Source of the DNA: Bacillota bacterium
Lineage (GTDB): Bacteria > Bacillota > Clostridia > Christensenellales > Aristaeellaceae
Reading direction: 5' to 3'
Length of the DNA stretch: 64,000 nt
NCBI GenBank assembly: GCA_023411375.1
Contig: JAEYOW010000037.1
Coordinates: forward strand, 62,001-126,000
A program made the translations under genes and the position numbers. Below, in pieces: positions 32,316-42,478 of the stretch. Under the pieces are notes generated by a model. It was not told where the DNA came from, made no database searches, and saw only the letters and a program-made list of their open reading frames with translations. Position 1 is the stretch's first letter. The number at the start of each line of letters is the position of its first letter.

Positions 32316-32785
32316 GCGGCCATGAGGCCATGATGCGGCTCGCCCTTGCGGAGGCGCAAAAGGCCTTTGACGAGGGCGAGATTCCTGTCGGCGCGGTGAT
32401 TGCTTGCAACGGGAGCCCCGTCGCCTTCGCGCATAATCTACGAGAGCAAACCGGCGACCCTACAGCGCACGCGGAAATCCTCGTCATCCGTGAGGCGGCG
32501 CGCGCGCTTGGCACACGGCGGCTGAACGGCTGTACGCTATACGTAACCCTGGAACCGTGCCCCATGTGCGCGGGCGCACTTACGATGGCATACGTAGGCG
32601 CCTGTTACTTTGGCGCGCGTGACGAGCGCCAGGGCTGCGTTGAAAGCGTGTACGCCATCACGCAGGACCCGGCTTTTTACCACCGCCTGCCATGCGTGGG
32701 CGGACTTCTGGAGGCTGAGGCCGCCGCGCTGCTCACCCACTTTTTTGAGGCCAGACGAACCAAAGATAAAGGAGCCGAACCGTGA
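32312..32785 (+). CDS. tadA: tRNA-specific adenosine deaminase
   Basis: A 157-residue zinc deaminase that converts A34 of tRNA-Arg(ACG) to inosine. DPTAHAEILVIREAA carries the zinc histidine and catalytic glutamate near residues 54-56. LEPCPMCAGAL provides the two zinc cysteines near 84-87. Length and N terminus (MSGHEAMMRLALAEAQKAFDEGEIPVGAVI) are typical. It begins within the stop of the dehydratase gene (ATGA) and its own stop overlaps the next start, so the run 30366-34526 is translationally coupled. Confidence 0.95.
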   Translation: MSGHEAMMRLALAEAQKAFDEGEIPVGAVIACNGSPVAFAHNLREQTGDPTAHAEILVIREAARALGTRRLNGCTLYVTLEPCPMCAGALTMAYVGACYFGARDERQGCVESVYAITQDPAFYHRLPCVGGLLEAEAAALLTHFFEARRTKDKGAEP

Positions 32786-33603
32786 TCATCGACACCATTG
32801 TGACCGACCTGGACGACACCCTTCTAAACGGCGAGGGTAAAATCAGCGACTATACCCTGACCGTCATGCGCGAATGCTTAAGCCGCGGCATCCGCGTCAT
32901 TCCCGCCAGCGGGCGCACCCACGCCAGTATGTACCCTTTCGTGACAAGGCTGAACACCGGCCTTCCCTATATCGCATGCAACGGCGCGGAGCTGGTTAAC
33001 GCAGAGCATAAGGTCATCAGCGTCATCAATTTTGATCCCGACACCGCGCGTGAGATCTCCGCCTTTCTGGAGGAAAACGGCTGCTATGTGCAAGTGTACC
33101 GTGACGAATGCTTCTATTATGCGCAGGAGTGCGAACCCGCCAAGCGCTATAAGCAATCCTCGGGCATGAAGGGCGTGGCCGTGGGCGATCTGTGCGGGTT
33201 TATCGATTTTGAGGTACCCAAGGTGCTGTGCGTCAACCATTCTCACGAGATTGAACGCCTCTACCCCATCGCCAACGCTCGCTTTGCGGGACGGGCAACC
33301 TTTACCATGAGCAAGCCCTACTTTTTGGAAGCGGAACCCCCGGGCGCTACCAAGGGCGAGGCGCTTGTCCGCTTGGCCGCGCAAATCGGAATTGTTCCCG
33401 CGCGCACGGCGGTATTCGGCGACAGCCTAAACGACATGAGCATGTTTGCTTTCACCCCGCACAGCGTCGCCATGGGCAACGCGCGCGAGGAGGTTCGCCG
33501 GGCCGCCGCGCACGTCTGCCGCAGCAATACCGAGGACGGCATGGCGCGCTTTGTGGAGGAGTATATTCTCGCGCCATACGCGAAGGAGGGAAGCCCTGCA
33601 TGA
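32782..33603 (+). CDS. HAD-superfamily phosphatase, Cof type
   Basis: A 273-residue hydrolase starting with GTG. Motif I is TDLDDTLLN (nucleophile Asp near residue 9), motif III the lysine in GATKGEALVRL, and motif IV FGDSLNDMSMF. The C2B cap lies between. Family members remove phosphate from sugar phosphates or FMN; the exact substrate cannot be told. It overlaps both neighbours by 4 nt. Confidence 0.92.
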   Translation: MIIDTIVTDLDDTLLNGEGKISDYTLTVMRECLSRGIRVIPASGRTHASMYPFVTRLNTGLPYIACNGAELVNAEHKVISVINFDPDTAREISAFLEENGCYVQVYRDECFYYAQECEPAKRYKQSSGMKGVAVGDLCGFIDFEVPKVLCVNHSHEIERLYPIANARFAGRATFTMSKPYFLEAEPPGATKGEALVRLAAQIGIVPARTAVFGDSLNDMSMFAFTPHSVAMGNAREEVRRAAAHVCRSNTEDGMARFVEEYILAPYAKEGSPA

Positions 33604-34526
33604 TCAGCATCGAGGATTTTAAAACTAGGCTTAACTTGGAGCTGCTCTCCGAAACCACCAAGACCGAAATGGATATCAACGTGACCGATATCAACCGGCC
33701 CGGTATGCAGTTCTGCGGCTTTTACGAGTATTTTGCCCACGAGCGCCCACAGGTCATCGGCAAGGTGGAAATGACCTATCTGGAATCGCTGGAGCCGTCG
33801 GCGCGCGAAAAGGTGTTGGAGCGCTACATGAGCTACGCGCTGCCCTGCGTCGTCACCTGCTGGGGCATGACGCCGCCGCGCGAGCTGCTGGCTGCCGCCA
33901 AGGCGCATGATATTCCCGTTTTTCAGAGCAAGCATAAAACCACCAAATTCACGCTGCAGGTTATCATGTATTTAAACCGCGTGCTGGCGCCGCACGTCAC
34001 GCGCCACGGCGTGCTGGTGGACGTGTATGGCATCGGCATTTTGCTTACGGGTGAAAGCGGCGTGGGTAAAAGTGAGGCGGCTTTGGAGCTTGTCAAGCGC
34101 GGACATCAGCTTGCCGCGGACGACGTGGTGGACATTTGCCGCGTGGCGGACGACCGGTTGATCGGCGAATCGCCGGAGATGGTACGCCATTTTATGGAAA
34201 TTCGCGGCATTGGCATCATCGACATCCGGGCGATGTACGGCGTCGGCTCGGTTATTCTGAGCAAATCCATCGACATGGTCATACATATGGAAAAATGGGA
34301 CTCCACCAAAGAATACGACCGTCTTGGCCTTACGGAGGAAACCGTGACCATCCTGGGCGTCAAGGTACCCTATCAGGTGATGCCTGTGCGTCCTGGCCGC
34401 AACCTAGCCATTATCATCGAGGTGGCCGCCCGCAACCTGAGCCTCAAGCGAATGGGCTACAGCGCCGCCCATGAGTTGGACAGGCGGCTGAACGAGCTGA
34501 TCGCGCAAAATTCCGGCAACAATTAA
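33600..34526 (+). CDS. hprK: HPr kinase/phosphorylase
   Basis: A 308-residue bifunctional enzyme that phosphorylates HPr at serine 46 and reverses the reaction, the sensor of carbon catabolite repression in Bacillota. The Walker A GESGVGKSEAALELVKRGH is near 153-171 and the signature GIGIIDIRAMYGVGSV near 205. KHKTTKFTLQVIMYLN precedes the catalytic domain. It links the sugar loci in this window to global CcpA-type control. Here it lies between a phosphatase and a sugar kinase rather than with lgt as in Bacillus. Confidence 0.96.
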   Translation: MISIEDFKTRLNLELLSETTKTEMDINVTDINRPGMQFCGFYEYFAHERPQVIGKVEMTYLESLEPSAREKVLERYMSYALPCVVTCWGMTPPRELLAAAKAHDIPVFQSKHKTTKFTLQVIMYLNRVLAPHVTRHGVLVDVYGIGILLTGESGVGKSEAALELVKRGHQLAADDVVDICRVADDRLIGESPEMVRHFMEIRGIGIIDIRAMYGVGSVILSKSIDMVIHMEKWDSTKEYDRLGLTEETVTILGVKVPYQVMPVRPGRNLAIIIEVAARNLSLKRMGYSAAHELDRRLNELIAQNSGNN

Positions 34527-34545
34527 TCAGGCGGGAGGTACGCAT

Positions 34546-35508
34546 ATGGTATATATCGGCATCGACGTGGGCGGAACCGGCATCAAAATCGGCGTGGTGG
34601 ATGAAAGCGGTAAAATCCTTGAGCAGGGCGAAACCCCAACGCTGGTTGGACGGCCCTATGAGGACATCATCCGCGATATGGGCAACTGCATGCTTAGCGT
34701 CATGGCGCAGGGCGGCTTTACCGAGGCGGACGTGGCGGCCATCGGCGTGGGAATTCCCGGCATTGCGGATGCCAAAACGGGTAACGTTATCTTCTGTACC
34801 AACATGGGCTGGAAGGATGTGCCGCTGCGCGCGGAGCTCCAAAAATACCTGAACAAGCCCGTGCATATCGACAACGACGCGACCGTCGCGGGCTTTGCTG
34901 AAAGCGTGTGCGGCGTAAGCGCCGGATGTCACAGCAGCGTTTTCATGACGCTTGGCACGGGCGTGGGCGGCGGTATCGTCATCGGCGGTAGGCCGTGGAG
35001 CGGCTTTCACGGCGTTGGCAGCGAGATCGGCCACATCCCTATGGATATCGGCGGGGAACCGTGCAGCTGCGGCAACTACGGCTGCCTGGAACGCTATTGC
35101 AGCGCCACGGCCATCATCCGCATGGGCAAGCAGATGGTGTTGCAGCACCCGGACAGCCTGATGTACGACCTCTGCGGCGGCGATATCAGCAGGCTGACCG
35201 CAAAGATGGTCTTTGACGCCGCCAAGGAAAACGACGACGTGGCTATGAAGGTCTTTAACCACTATGTGGACTACCTTTGCAAGGCCATCTACACCATCAT
35301 CGCTTTCCTGGACCCGGAGATGATCGTACTGGGCGGCGGGGTAAGCAAAGCGGGCAGCTTTTTGCTTAACGCCGTGCGCGAGCGTATCCCGCGCTATCTG
35401 CTGTTTAAGACCCTTCCCTATTCCCGTGTGGAAATCGCGCGCCTGGGCGCGGAAGCGGGCATGATCGGAGCGGCGATGCTGGGCAAACAGCCGGTTGACA
35501 AGGCGTAA
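34546..35508 (+). CDS. ROK-family glucokinase
   Basis: A 320-residue sugar kinase. The phosphate-binding loop is GIDVGGTGIKIGVVDE at residues 4-19. The sugar-binding asparagine-aspartate lie in HIDNDATVAG near 108, and MTLGTGVGGGIVIGG is near 135. The zinc motif CSCGNYGCLE near 175 is typical of ROK glucokinases, as is DPEMIVLGGGVSKAG. It phosphorylates glucose, possibly also other hexoses or amino sugars, using ATP. GGGAGG lies just upstream of ATG 34546, 19 bp after hprK, so both are likely co-transcribed. Confidence 0.92.
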   Translation: MVYIGIDVGGTGIKIGVVDESGKILEQGETPTLVGRPYEDIIRDMGNCMLSVMAQGGFTEADVAAIGVGIPGIADAKTGNVIFCTNMGWKDVPLRAELQKYLNKPVHIDNDATVAGFAESVCGVSAGCHSSVFMTLGTGVGGGIVIGGRPWSGFHGVGSEIGHIPMDIGGEPCSCGNYGCLERYCSATAIIRMGKQMVLQHPDSLMYDLCGGDISRLTAKMVFDAAKENDDVAMKVFNHYVDYLCKAIYTIIAFLDPEMIVLGGGVSKAGSFLLNAVRERIPRYLLFKTLPYSRVEIARLGAEAGMIGAAMLGKQPVDKA

Positions 35509-35551
35509 GCTTGACTCGCGTTGAAAATCCATTTTTGAATGAAGAGAGAGG

Positions 35552-36958
35552 ATGGTTAAAACCATGGCGGATATGAGCATTCGGGACCTTTATCACGCCC
35601 AGCTAACGGGCAATGTGAAAAGCTGCACGGTTTCCGGCTGGGTGCGCACCGTGCGCGACAGCAAGGCATTCGGCTTTATTGAGCTAAACGACGGCACCTA
35701 TTTCAAAAATCTCCAGATTGTGCTGGAAGATGGCATTACGGAGGACTTTGCCGACGCGGTCAAGCTGACGCTTGGCAGCGCCGTTCGCGCCACGGGCGAA
35801 CTGGTATTGACTCCCGGCATGAAGCAGCCGTTCGAGCTTAAGGCTGTCCGCGTGGAGGCTCTGGGCGTATGCGCGCCGGATTATCCGTTGCAAAAAAAGC
35901 GCCATTCCTTCGAGTTTCTGCGCACCATCGCGCATTTAAGGCCGCGAACCAACACGTTTTACGCGGTATTCCGCATCCGCTCGCTGGCGGCGCAGCTTTT
36001 ACACGCCTTTTTTGCCGAGCGAGGCTTTGTATACGTGCATACCCCCATCATCACCACCAGCGACTGTGAGGGCGCGGGCGAAATGTTCCAGGTGACGACT
36101 TTGCCCCTGGAAAATTTGCCCAAAACCGCTGACGGCCAGCCTGACTATTCGCAGGACTTTTTTGGCAAGCAGGCCAGCCTGACCGTCAGCGGCCAGCTCA
36201 ATGTGGAGACCTTCTGTATGGCGTTTCGCAATGTTTATACCTTTGGCCCCACCTTCCGGGCTGAAAAGAGCTACACGCCCCGCCATGCCGCCGAGTTCTG
36301 GATGGTGGAGCCGGAAATTGCCTTTGCCGACCTTTTTGACGACATGGCGCTGGCAGAGGACATGCTCAAATACATCATCCGCCATGTTCTGGCCGAGGCG
36401 CCCGAGGAAATGGCGTTCCTGAACAGCTTTGTAGAAAAGGGTCTGCTTGAAAAGCTCACCGCCATCGCGGAAAGCGATTTCGCACGCTGCACCTATACCG
36501 AGGCTATCGAAATACTCCGTACATGCGGCGAAACGTTCGAATATCCCGTTTCCTGGGGCATTGATCTGCAAACCGAGCACGAGCGCTACTTAAGCGAGCA
36601 TCATTTTGGCCGTCCCGTGTTTGTGTACAACTACCCCAAGGAGATCAAGGCCTTCTATATGCGCATGAACGACGATCAAAAGACCGTCGCAGCGGTGGAC
36701 CTGCTGGTACCCGGCGTGGGCGAGCTGATCGGCGGCAGCCAGCGCGAGGAGCGCATGGATATGCTCAAAAAGCGCATCAACGAAACCGGCATGAATGAGG
36801 AGGATTACGCCTTCTACCTTGATACGCGCAAATATGGCACCACGCCTCACGCGGGCTTCGGCCTTGGCTTTGAGCGGCTGGTGATGTATTTAACCGGCAT
36901 GCAGAACATCCGCGACGTGCTGCCCTTCCCCCGTACCACCGGCAGCGCTGAATATTAA
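35552..36958 (+). CDS. asnS: Asparaginyl-tRNA synthetase
   Basis: A 468-residue class IIb synthetase. The N-terminal OB fold SGWVRTVRDSKAFGFIELNDG binds the anticodon. Motif 2 appears as FRAEKSYTPRHAAEFWMVEPE and motif 3 as GFGLGFERLVMYLTGMQNIRDV. FPRTTGSAEY at the C terminus is typical of AsnRS rather than AspRS. ATG 35552 lies very close to a GAGAGAGG site; ATG 35564 (MADMSIRDLY) is an alternative with longer spacing. It is followed by a strong terminator at 37000. Confidence 0.93.
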   Translation: MVKTMADMSIRDLYHAQLTGNVKSCTVSGWVRTVRDSKAFGFIELNDGTYFKNLQIVLEDGITEDFADAVKLTLGSAVRATGELVLTPGMKQPFELKAVRVEALGVCAPDYPLQKKRHSFEFLRTIAHLRPRTNTFYAVFRIRSLAAQLLHAFFAERGFVYVHTPIITTSDCEGAGEMFQVTTLPLENLPKTADGQPDYSQDFFGKQASLTVSGQLNVETFCMAFRNVYTFGPTFRAEKSYTPRHAAEFWMVEPEIAFADLFDDMALAEDMLKYIIRHVLAEAPEEMAFLNSFVEKGLLEKLTAIAESDFARCTYTEAIEILRTCGETFEYPVSWGIDLQTEHERYLSEHHFGRPVFVYNYPKEIKAFYMRMNDDQKTVAAVDLLVPGVGELIGGSQREERMDMLKKRINETGMNEEDYAFYLDTRKYGTTPHAGFGLGFERLVMYLTGMQNIRDVLPFPRTTGSAEY

Positions 36959-36999
36959 GAAAAAGCAACTAAACGCATCGGCAAGCAAGCCGAAACGCG

Positions 37000-37041
37000 C
37001 CCCACTTGTTAGACAGCATGGTATACTGCTAACAAGTGGGG
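37000..37041. terminator. Bidirectional terminator between asnS and the c-di-GMP operon
   Basis: CCCCACTTGTTAG (37000-37012) pairs perfectly with 37029-37041. It is followed by T-rich DNA to the right and lies between two converging genes. Confidence 0.85.
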
Positions 37042-37050
37042 TGTTTATGT

Positions 37051-39324
37051 TTATTTTCCATCTCCCTCGTCCCGGTAGAGATGCCCGCGTTCAAACGCCT
37101 CGACCGGCTGAGGTTTGCCAAAGTAATAGCCCTGTACGCCGTCACACTCGCAATGGCGCAGAAATTCCACCTGCTCCGCGGTTTCAATTCCTTCCGCGAT
37201 CACGCGGTACCGCAGGCCCTTCACCAGGGAGATAATGGTTTCAACCGTATATTTGCCTTCCGGGGAATCAAAGGCCTCGTTGAAAAAATACCGGTCGATC
37301 TTGATGGTGTCCGCCTCGATATCCCGCAGCGTGCTCAGCGATGAAAAGCCGTTGCCAAAATCGTCCACGCTCGTGGAAAAACCCAGCGCGCGCAATTGCC
37401 TGAACTGTTCGCGCACCTGGCCGGCATCGTTGGTCATGGCGCTTTCGGTAATCTCAAAATCCAGAAGCTCATGGGGAATGCGGTATCGGCCCGTGATTTC
37501 CAAAATTCTCGAAAGATAGGATGCATTGTACATATTGACTCTGGACTGGTTGACTGCCAACGGCACGCATGCCCCGCCCCTGTCAAGCCACTTGCGCAGC
37601 AACGCGCAACTTTCCTCAAGCATGTACATATCCAGCTCGGCGATAAATCCGTTTTGTTCAAAGTCTGGAATAAATTGATCCGGGCAGATCAGCTTTTCGC
37701 CATTAAAATTCCACCTCACAAGGCTTTCCGCGCCGCACAGAACCGGGCGCCGGTCAAGGATAGCGTACTTGGGCTGGAGGTAGAGGATGAACTCCCGGTT
37801 TGCCAGCGCGGTATGCATCCGCGACTCTAATCGGGCCTTTTCGCTGTTACGGGTGTATTCCTCGGCGTTGAAATAATGATAGCTGCTCCGGTAAATGTCC
37901 TGAAGGCTCATGCGCGCCTGATTTGCATAGTCGATAAACGCATCCGGGCTGCCGTTTCCGTCCATTGGCTGAATCCGGTAAATCCCACACCTCGAGATCA
38001 GCTTATAGTTGGATTTGTCACCTTTGCGCATGTGGCTGTCAACCGCTTCAAAAATCGCCTCAATCCGGCAATTCAGCTCCCGCGCTTGACGCGCGCTTAC
38101 CAAAAGCACGAAGCGCTCCGCATACAGGCGCGCCAGCTGTTCTCCGCTTCCGATGTTCTCCCGCAATATCCCGCTGAGGGCGGTGATTAGCTCATCGCCG
38201 CTACCGTACCCAAAAATCTGATTGAAATTTCGAAAATTCCGAATATCATAGACCAGAATATAATGCTGCCCATCATACAGGTTTTTGTACTCCGCAAGGT
38301 CGATAATGAATTTCACCTTTTTACAGCACCCTGTCAGGGCGTCGTAAAACGCGAGATCGTATTTTTCCATACTGTCCTTCCGGTGGCTCTCGGCAAAGGT
38401 AACGATCAGCAGGGCCACCGTCGCCGACAGAATGATCATCAGCGTGGCCGTATAGCCCATAATGGATCTGGTATGCCTTGTCGCAAGCTCGGTGGGGATA
38501 ATGGATGCGATGTACCAGTCGTTTGTCTGAAGCGGAACATAGGCCACATACTTCTCGGACTCGCCGTATTCCTTGAAAGTCGCGGTACCGCTCAAGCCGG
38601 CGGAAACATTCTCCCTGAGCCGCTCAAGGCCTTCAAAGTATTCATATTCCGCCGTAAAGATGTTGGCCGAAAACAGCTCGGCATTCGCATAGCTGGAGCG
38701 AAAGAGCATGTTGCCCGCCGAGTCGATGATGTGGAAATACGCGCCGTCCATGGTATAGGATTTCTCCAGGGCTCTGGTGAAGGCATCCGCGTTGTTGACG
38801 CCGCACAGCACACCCATGACTCCACCCTCATGGCTGTAAATGGGTACGCTGAGCAGCACAACCCGGTTTTCGGTCCAGTAATCGTCAAACGGGGCCTCGA
38901 CGTGGCTGATCCCCCGCATGGCGGCCCGGTAATAGCCACGCGTCCGGAAATCCACCCCCGAAAGCTCCCCAAGCTCGTTATCGACGATATAGGTATCGCC
39001 ATTTTCATATACGCAGCCAATTCTGCGAAACTCACGCAGCTCAAGCTGATGCCGCATAATTTCGGCGTTGAGCTCCTTGTTTTCCGGATAGCGGGAAATT
39101 GCGGACGCCAGCGCCCGCAGCGTGCTTAGGTAACCGTCGATCTTGTTGTTGACGGCCACCGCGCTTTTTTGGGTAATATCAACCATGTACTGCTGTGTTC
39201 GGTCCATTTCGCTTTTGATGATATGCCGGATGAAGCCGGCACAGCAACAGACCAGCCCGCCAACGCATACAACGCACATTGCGATGAGTATGGTGCCGAC
39301 GCCTCTGTGGCTTTTCCCATGCAT
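37051..39324 (-). CDS. Membrane sensor phosphodiesterase: Cache-degenerate GGDEF-EAL protein
   Basis: A 757-residue protein with a membrane segment at about residues 8-30, an extracellular Cache-type sensor to ~285 and a second membrane segment near 295-315. A GGDEF-like domain follows, then an EAL domain from ~495. The GGDEF signature is replaced by YAERF, so it should not make c-di-GMP. The EAL domain keeps AESLVRW, VNQSR, FEITES, DDFGNG, TIKID, EGIET and QGYYFGKP, the residues for metal binding and c-di-GMP hydrolysis. ATG 39324 has GGAGG 9 nt upstream. It is the third gene of an operon with a GGDEF-EAL protein and a binding protein, and may lower c-di-GMP in response to the same signal. 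Confidence 0.9.
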   Translation of the reverse strand: MHGKSHRGVGTILIAMCVVCVGGLVCCCAGFIRHIIKSEMDRTQQYMVDITQKSAVAVNNKIDGYLSTLRALASAISRYPENKELNAEIMRHQLELREFRRIGCVYENGDTYIVDNELGELSGVDFRTRGYYRAAMRGISHVEAPFDDYWTENRVVLLSVPIYSHEGGVMGVLCGVNNADAFTRALEKSYTMDGAYFHIIDSAGNMLFRSSYANAELFSANIFTAEYEYFEGLERLRENVSAGLSGTATFKEYGESEKYVAYVPLQTNDWYIASIIPTELATRHTRSIMGYTATLMIILSATVALLIVTFAESHRKDSMEKYDLAFYDALTGCCKKVKFIIDLAEYKNLYDGQHYILVYDIRNFRNFNQIFGYGSGDELITALSGILRENIGSGEQLARLYAERFVLLVSARQARELNCRIEAIFEAVDSHMRKGDKSNYKLISRCGIYRIQPMDGNGSPDAFIDYANQARMSLQDIYRSSYHYFNAEEYTRNSEKARLESRMHTALANREFILYLQPKYAILDRRPVLCGAESLVRWNFNGEKLICPDQFIPDFEQNGFIAELDMYMLEESCALLRKWLDRGGACVPLAVNQSRVNMYNASYLSRILEITGRYRIPHELLDFEITESAMTNDAGQVREQFRQLRALGFSTSVDDFGNGFSSLSTLRDIEADTIKIDRYFFNEAFDSPEGKYTVETIISLVKGLRYRVIAEGIETAEQVEFLRHCECDGVQGYYFGKPQPVEAFERGHLYRDEGDGK

Positions 39325-39400
39325 CCCGTCAATCCCTCCAATCTGCTGCAAGCAGATGGATTTTTTTCCGCGCGCAAGGACTCAAAGCCGCGGAATGCTT

Positions 39401-42400
39401 CTATCGGACGCCGCGCCTGTTCCTGTGCTTCCGGGACGCCTCGCGGATAGCCTGTACCACCTCGGCGGTCGGCGCTTCGGGCTGATAGGCGGGACGGCCG
39501 ATATAGTATCCCTGGTAGTAGCCGACGCCCAGTCTGCACAACGCCTCCATCTCCTCCCGGGTTTCAACGCCCTCGGCGATGACGCCGATGTTTCGGCGTC
39601 TGGCATACTGCACCACAGCGGCGATCAGCGCACGCTTGTTGGGCTCCCTATCCGCGTTTCGGATAAAGGACATGTCCAGCTTCACGTAGGTCGCGTCGAT
39701 GGCGATGAGGCTCACGTCGCTATTGTAGCCGGTTCCAAAATCGTCAATGGCGATCTGCCCGCCGTAACGCCGGATGTTAGCCAGCTTACGGCCCGACGCG
39801 TCATCGCAGCTCTGCTCGTTCTCAGTAATTTCCAGCACAAGGTCCTCATACAGCCGGCCATACTTTTGAAACAGCGTTCGCTCATCAGACGCGCTTAGCA
39901 CCTGGCTGGCTATGGAATTGATAAAAAGCTTTAAGCCAGGGGCAAGCTCACCCTTTTTACGCAAAGCGAGCGCCGTGCCAAAGGCCGCGTCCCAGGTCAG
40001 ATATTCGACATGGTACAGCTTACCCTGCGCCTTAGCCAGCGTAAGTACCGTCGTAGGAGAGGGCAGCTCCGCCACCTGTGGACGCATCAGCAGCTCGTAG
40101 CCCAGCACGCAGCCGTCGGCCGCGCTTACAATGGGCTGAAGCATATAGCGCACAAGCTTTTCTTCCAGCATACGGTTTAGCGCCTGCGTGCCGTTAAACA
40201 GGTAGCCCGCCTCGTCATAATCCTGCTTGTTAAATTCCTCCACCGTACCCTTTGCCGCGTTTTTCACCCGGTACATGGCAAAGTCGGCATAGTGCAGCAG
40301 GCGTGGAAACTCGTCCGCATCCTCGGGGAACCACGCGATGCCGGCGGAGGCGCGAAGCCGGCAGGGCGTTCCGTCCGGCAGGGCAAAGCTCTCCGCCATC
40401 AGCTTCTCCCATCCCTCCCGGATGATGGCGCGGATTTCGTCCCGGCTCTGATAGCCATAGTAGAATAGATAGAATTCGTCGCCCGACCGCCGCGCGGCAA
40501 GGCAGCGCTCCCCGCACAGATAATGCAGCCCACCCGCGAAGGCGCGGATATAGAGGTCCCCGCAGTCATGTCCATAAGCGTCGTTAATCGCTTTTAGGTT
40601 ATCCATGTCAAGCATAACCAGCGCGGAAACGGGCGCAAGGCCTTCCCGGCCCTCGCGAAACATCTCGTCCATACGCGTTTCAAACGCTCGGCGGTTGAGG
40701 ATATTGGTCAGCAGGTCATAATCCCGCTCATGCTCGATACGCCGCCTGTTTTCGATTTCCTCGGTCACATCCAGCAACGTTCCGATTACGCCCCTTGCGT
40801 CGTGCATAATCTTCAGGCGAACATAGCGCCGCTCTCTAACGCCCTTGACAAGGAAGGTGTTATCCGTCTCTTCGGGTCCGTTACCCAAGCGTTCCTCCAT
40901 CATCCGCTTAAACGATTGCTCGGCAACACGGTTTGTTTTGTTATCTAGTTCCCCGCAGGAAAGCAGCTTGAACAGGCCGTCCGAGCAGAAGAAATCCTGC
41001 TGATCCTCGCGCTTTTCAAACGCGCCCACCGGCAGGCCTGAAAGCGTAATGATTTTACTGATTCTGGAGGCGTCCTCCACCAAAGTGCGGTTAAGCTCGC
41101 TGATGGTGTCAGCCAGCATATCCACCTCGGCAAGCCCTGTGTGCTCCAGCTCGCCCGCCATGCCGCTCTCAAGGCCGCGCAACTGCCTCACCAGCGCTGA
41201 AATGGGCTTTGACATGCTGGTGGCGGCCAGGACGGCGACAATGACGCCCAGTGCCAGCCCTAGAATCAGCACCACCAGCACAATGGTGCGGAAATCGCTC
41301 TCCAGGGCAAAAAGCAGCTCGTTTTCCTGCATGCCGATCAACACCCAGCGGTCGTTGCTAAACGCTGTATTGGGGCTGTAAAGCGAAAGTGGACAGCTTG
41401 CGCCTGTAAGCTCAACGCCCGATCTGCCCCCCAGAAAAGTGATAAAATCGTCCGTGCCGTTGCGGTAGGCCCCGACCGGCATAATACCCTCGTTTTCATA
41501 AAAGTGCTGCCGGAAGCGCACGCCTGAGGTAATCACGTTTTGGTAGCTCGCCCCGCCGTCGCTCGAAAAGCCCAGAAAAAAGCTGTTCAGGTTGCTGCGC
41601 TCGCTGTATTCGCCATTGTTAACGACCGAGGCCATATAGGATACTTCCACTTCGACGCCCAGCACGCCGTATACCCCGCCCCCGGCATCCACCAGCGGGC
41701 GGGAATAGGTAAACACCGGCGTGTTATCCGATTCATTCATCGAAAAGCGCGTACTCCAGTAACCATAATATCTGGCGGCGCCGCCACCGCTTTGAAGGTA
41801 GGCATTTAAGGGCTTAAAAAAATAATCGTTGCCGGCGTTCTCCGCGCCGCCCTCAAAACGAAACGCCGCCTGCCAGTAGCTGTCCAGCGTGATGCCGGTG
41901 GAGCGTGAGAGCGGCGGCAAACCGCGCAGCATATGCAGATCGCTGTTGGTCATGGTGTGGTTGGACGGTTCGGAATCGCGCAGGTAAACGCCTGCGTAGG
42001 TTTCATGATCGTTCGCCACGCCCACGCCGTTGAGCACCACAAAAACGCCGGAGACATCCACGTTCCGAAGATGAGTAATTAAAGGATCCATGCATGCGGA
42101 AACAAGCTTTGCGTTCAGCGCTGCATCGCCGGCAACGTCCGCAAAGCCCTTGCCCTCGTCCTTCAGCGTCTGGGACATGGCCATGTCAAGCTCGCCGTTG
42201 AGGTCATCCAGCTTCGACCAGGTGACCATTTTGTTTTCTACCATCTGATATTTATTTCGCGTTACCTCAGCCAAGATGTTCAGCGCGTTATCATGCATGC
42301 GGTTAAAGGTTCCGCCGGAGTAAAGAAGCGCCAGCAAAATACCGCTGTCCAGCACGATTACCAGTATAAACAGCGTAACGACGCGTTGAAAAATGCTGAC

Positions 42401-42439
42401 CTTACGCCTGCTGTGCGGCCGTTTTTGTTGCTTTGGCAT
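39401..42439 (-). CDS. Membrane sensor with Cache, HAMP, PAS-like, GGDEF and EAL domains
   Basis: A 1012-residue protein. Membrane segments are at about 17-40 and 385-407, flanking a large dCache-type extracellular domain. A HAMP helix pair spans 410-460, a PAS-like region 465-575, GGDEF 580-735 and EAL 760-990. RRSGDEF near 650 is an active-type GGDEF; no RxxD inhibitory site is seen just before it. The EAL side keeps YELLMRP, FINSIAS, LEITENE, DDFGTG, YVKLD, EGVET and QGYYIGRP. Both synthesis and breakdown of c-di-GMP are thus possible. It sits 39 bp after a solute-binding protein gene, so its sensor may read that protein's ligand-bound state. Confidence 0.92.
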   Translation of the reverse strand: MPKQQKRPHSRRKVSIFQRVVTLFILVIVLDSGILLALLYSGGTFNRMHDNALNILAEVTRNKYQMVENKMVTWSKLDDLNGELDMAMSQTLKDEGKGFADVAGDAALNAKLVSACMDPLITHLRNVDVSGVFVVLNGVGVANDHETYAGVYLRDSEPSNHTMTNSDLHMLRGLPPLSRSTGITLDSYWQAAFRFEGGAENAGNDYFFKPLNAYLQSGGGAARYYGYWSTRFSMNESDNTPVFTYSRPLVDAGGGVYGVLGVEVEVSYMASVVNNGEYSERSNLNSFFLGFSSDGGASYQNVITSGVRFRQHFYENEGIMPVGAYRNGTDDFITFLGGRSGVELTGASCPLSLYSPNTAFSNDRWVLIGMQENELLFALESDFRTIVLVVLILGLALGVIVAVLAATSMSKPISALVRQLRGLESGMAGELEHTGLAEVDMLADTISELNRTLVEDASRISKIITLSGLPVGAFEKREDQQDFFCSDGLFKLLSCGELDNKTNRVAEQSFKRMMEERLGNGPEETDNTFLVKGVRERRYVRLKIMHDARGVIGTLLDVTEEIENRRRIEHERDYDLLTNILNRRAFETRMDEMFREGREGLAPVSALVMLDMDNLKAINDAYGHDCGDLYIRAFAGGLHYLCGERCLAARRSGDEFYLFYYGYQSRDEIRAIIREGWEKLMAESFALPDGTPCRLRASAGIAWFPEDADEFPRLLHYADFAMYRVKNAAKGTVEEFNKQDYDEAGYLFNGTQALNRMLEEKLVRYMLQPIVSAADGCVLGYELLMRPQVAELPSPTTVLTLAKAQGKLYHVEYLTWDAAFGTALALRKKGELAPGLKLFINSIASQVLSASDERTLFQKYGRLYEDLVLEITENEQSCDDASGRKLANIRRYGGQIAIDDFGTGYNSDVSLIAIDATYVKLDMSFIRNADREPNKRALIAAVVQYARRRNIGVIAEGVETREEMEALCRLGVGYYQGYYIGRPAYQPEAPTAEVVQAIREASRKHRNRRGVR

Positions 42440-42478
42440 TGCTAGCGACTTCCCTTCGTAACGGGTGGCTCCTTCCCC

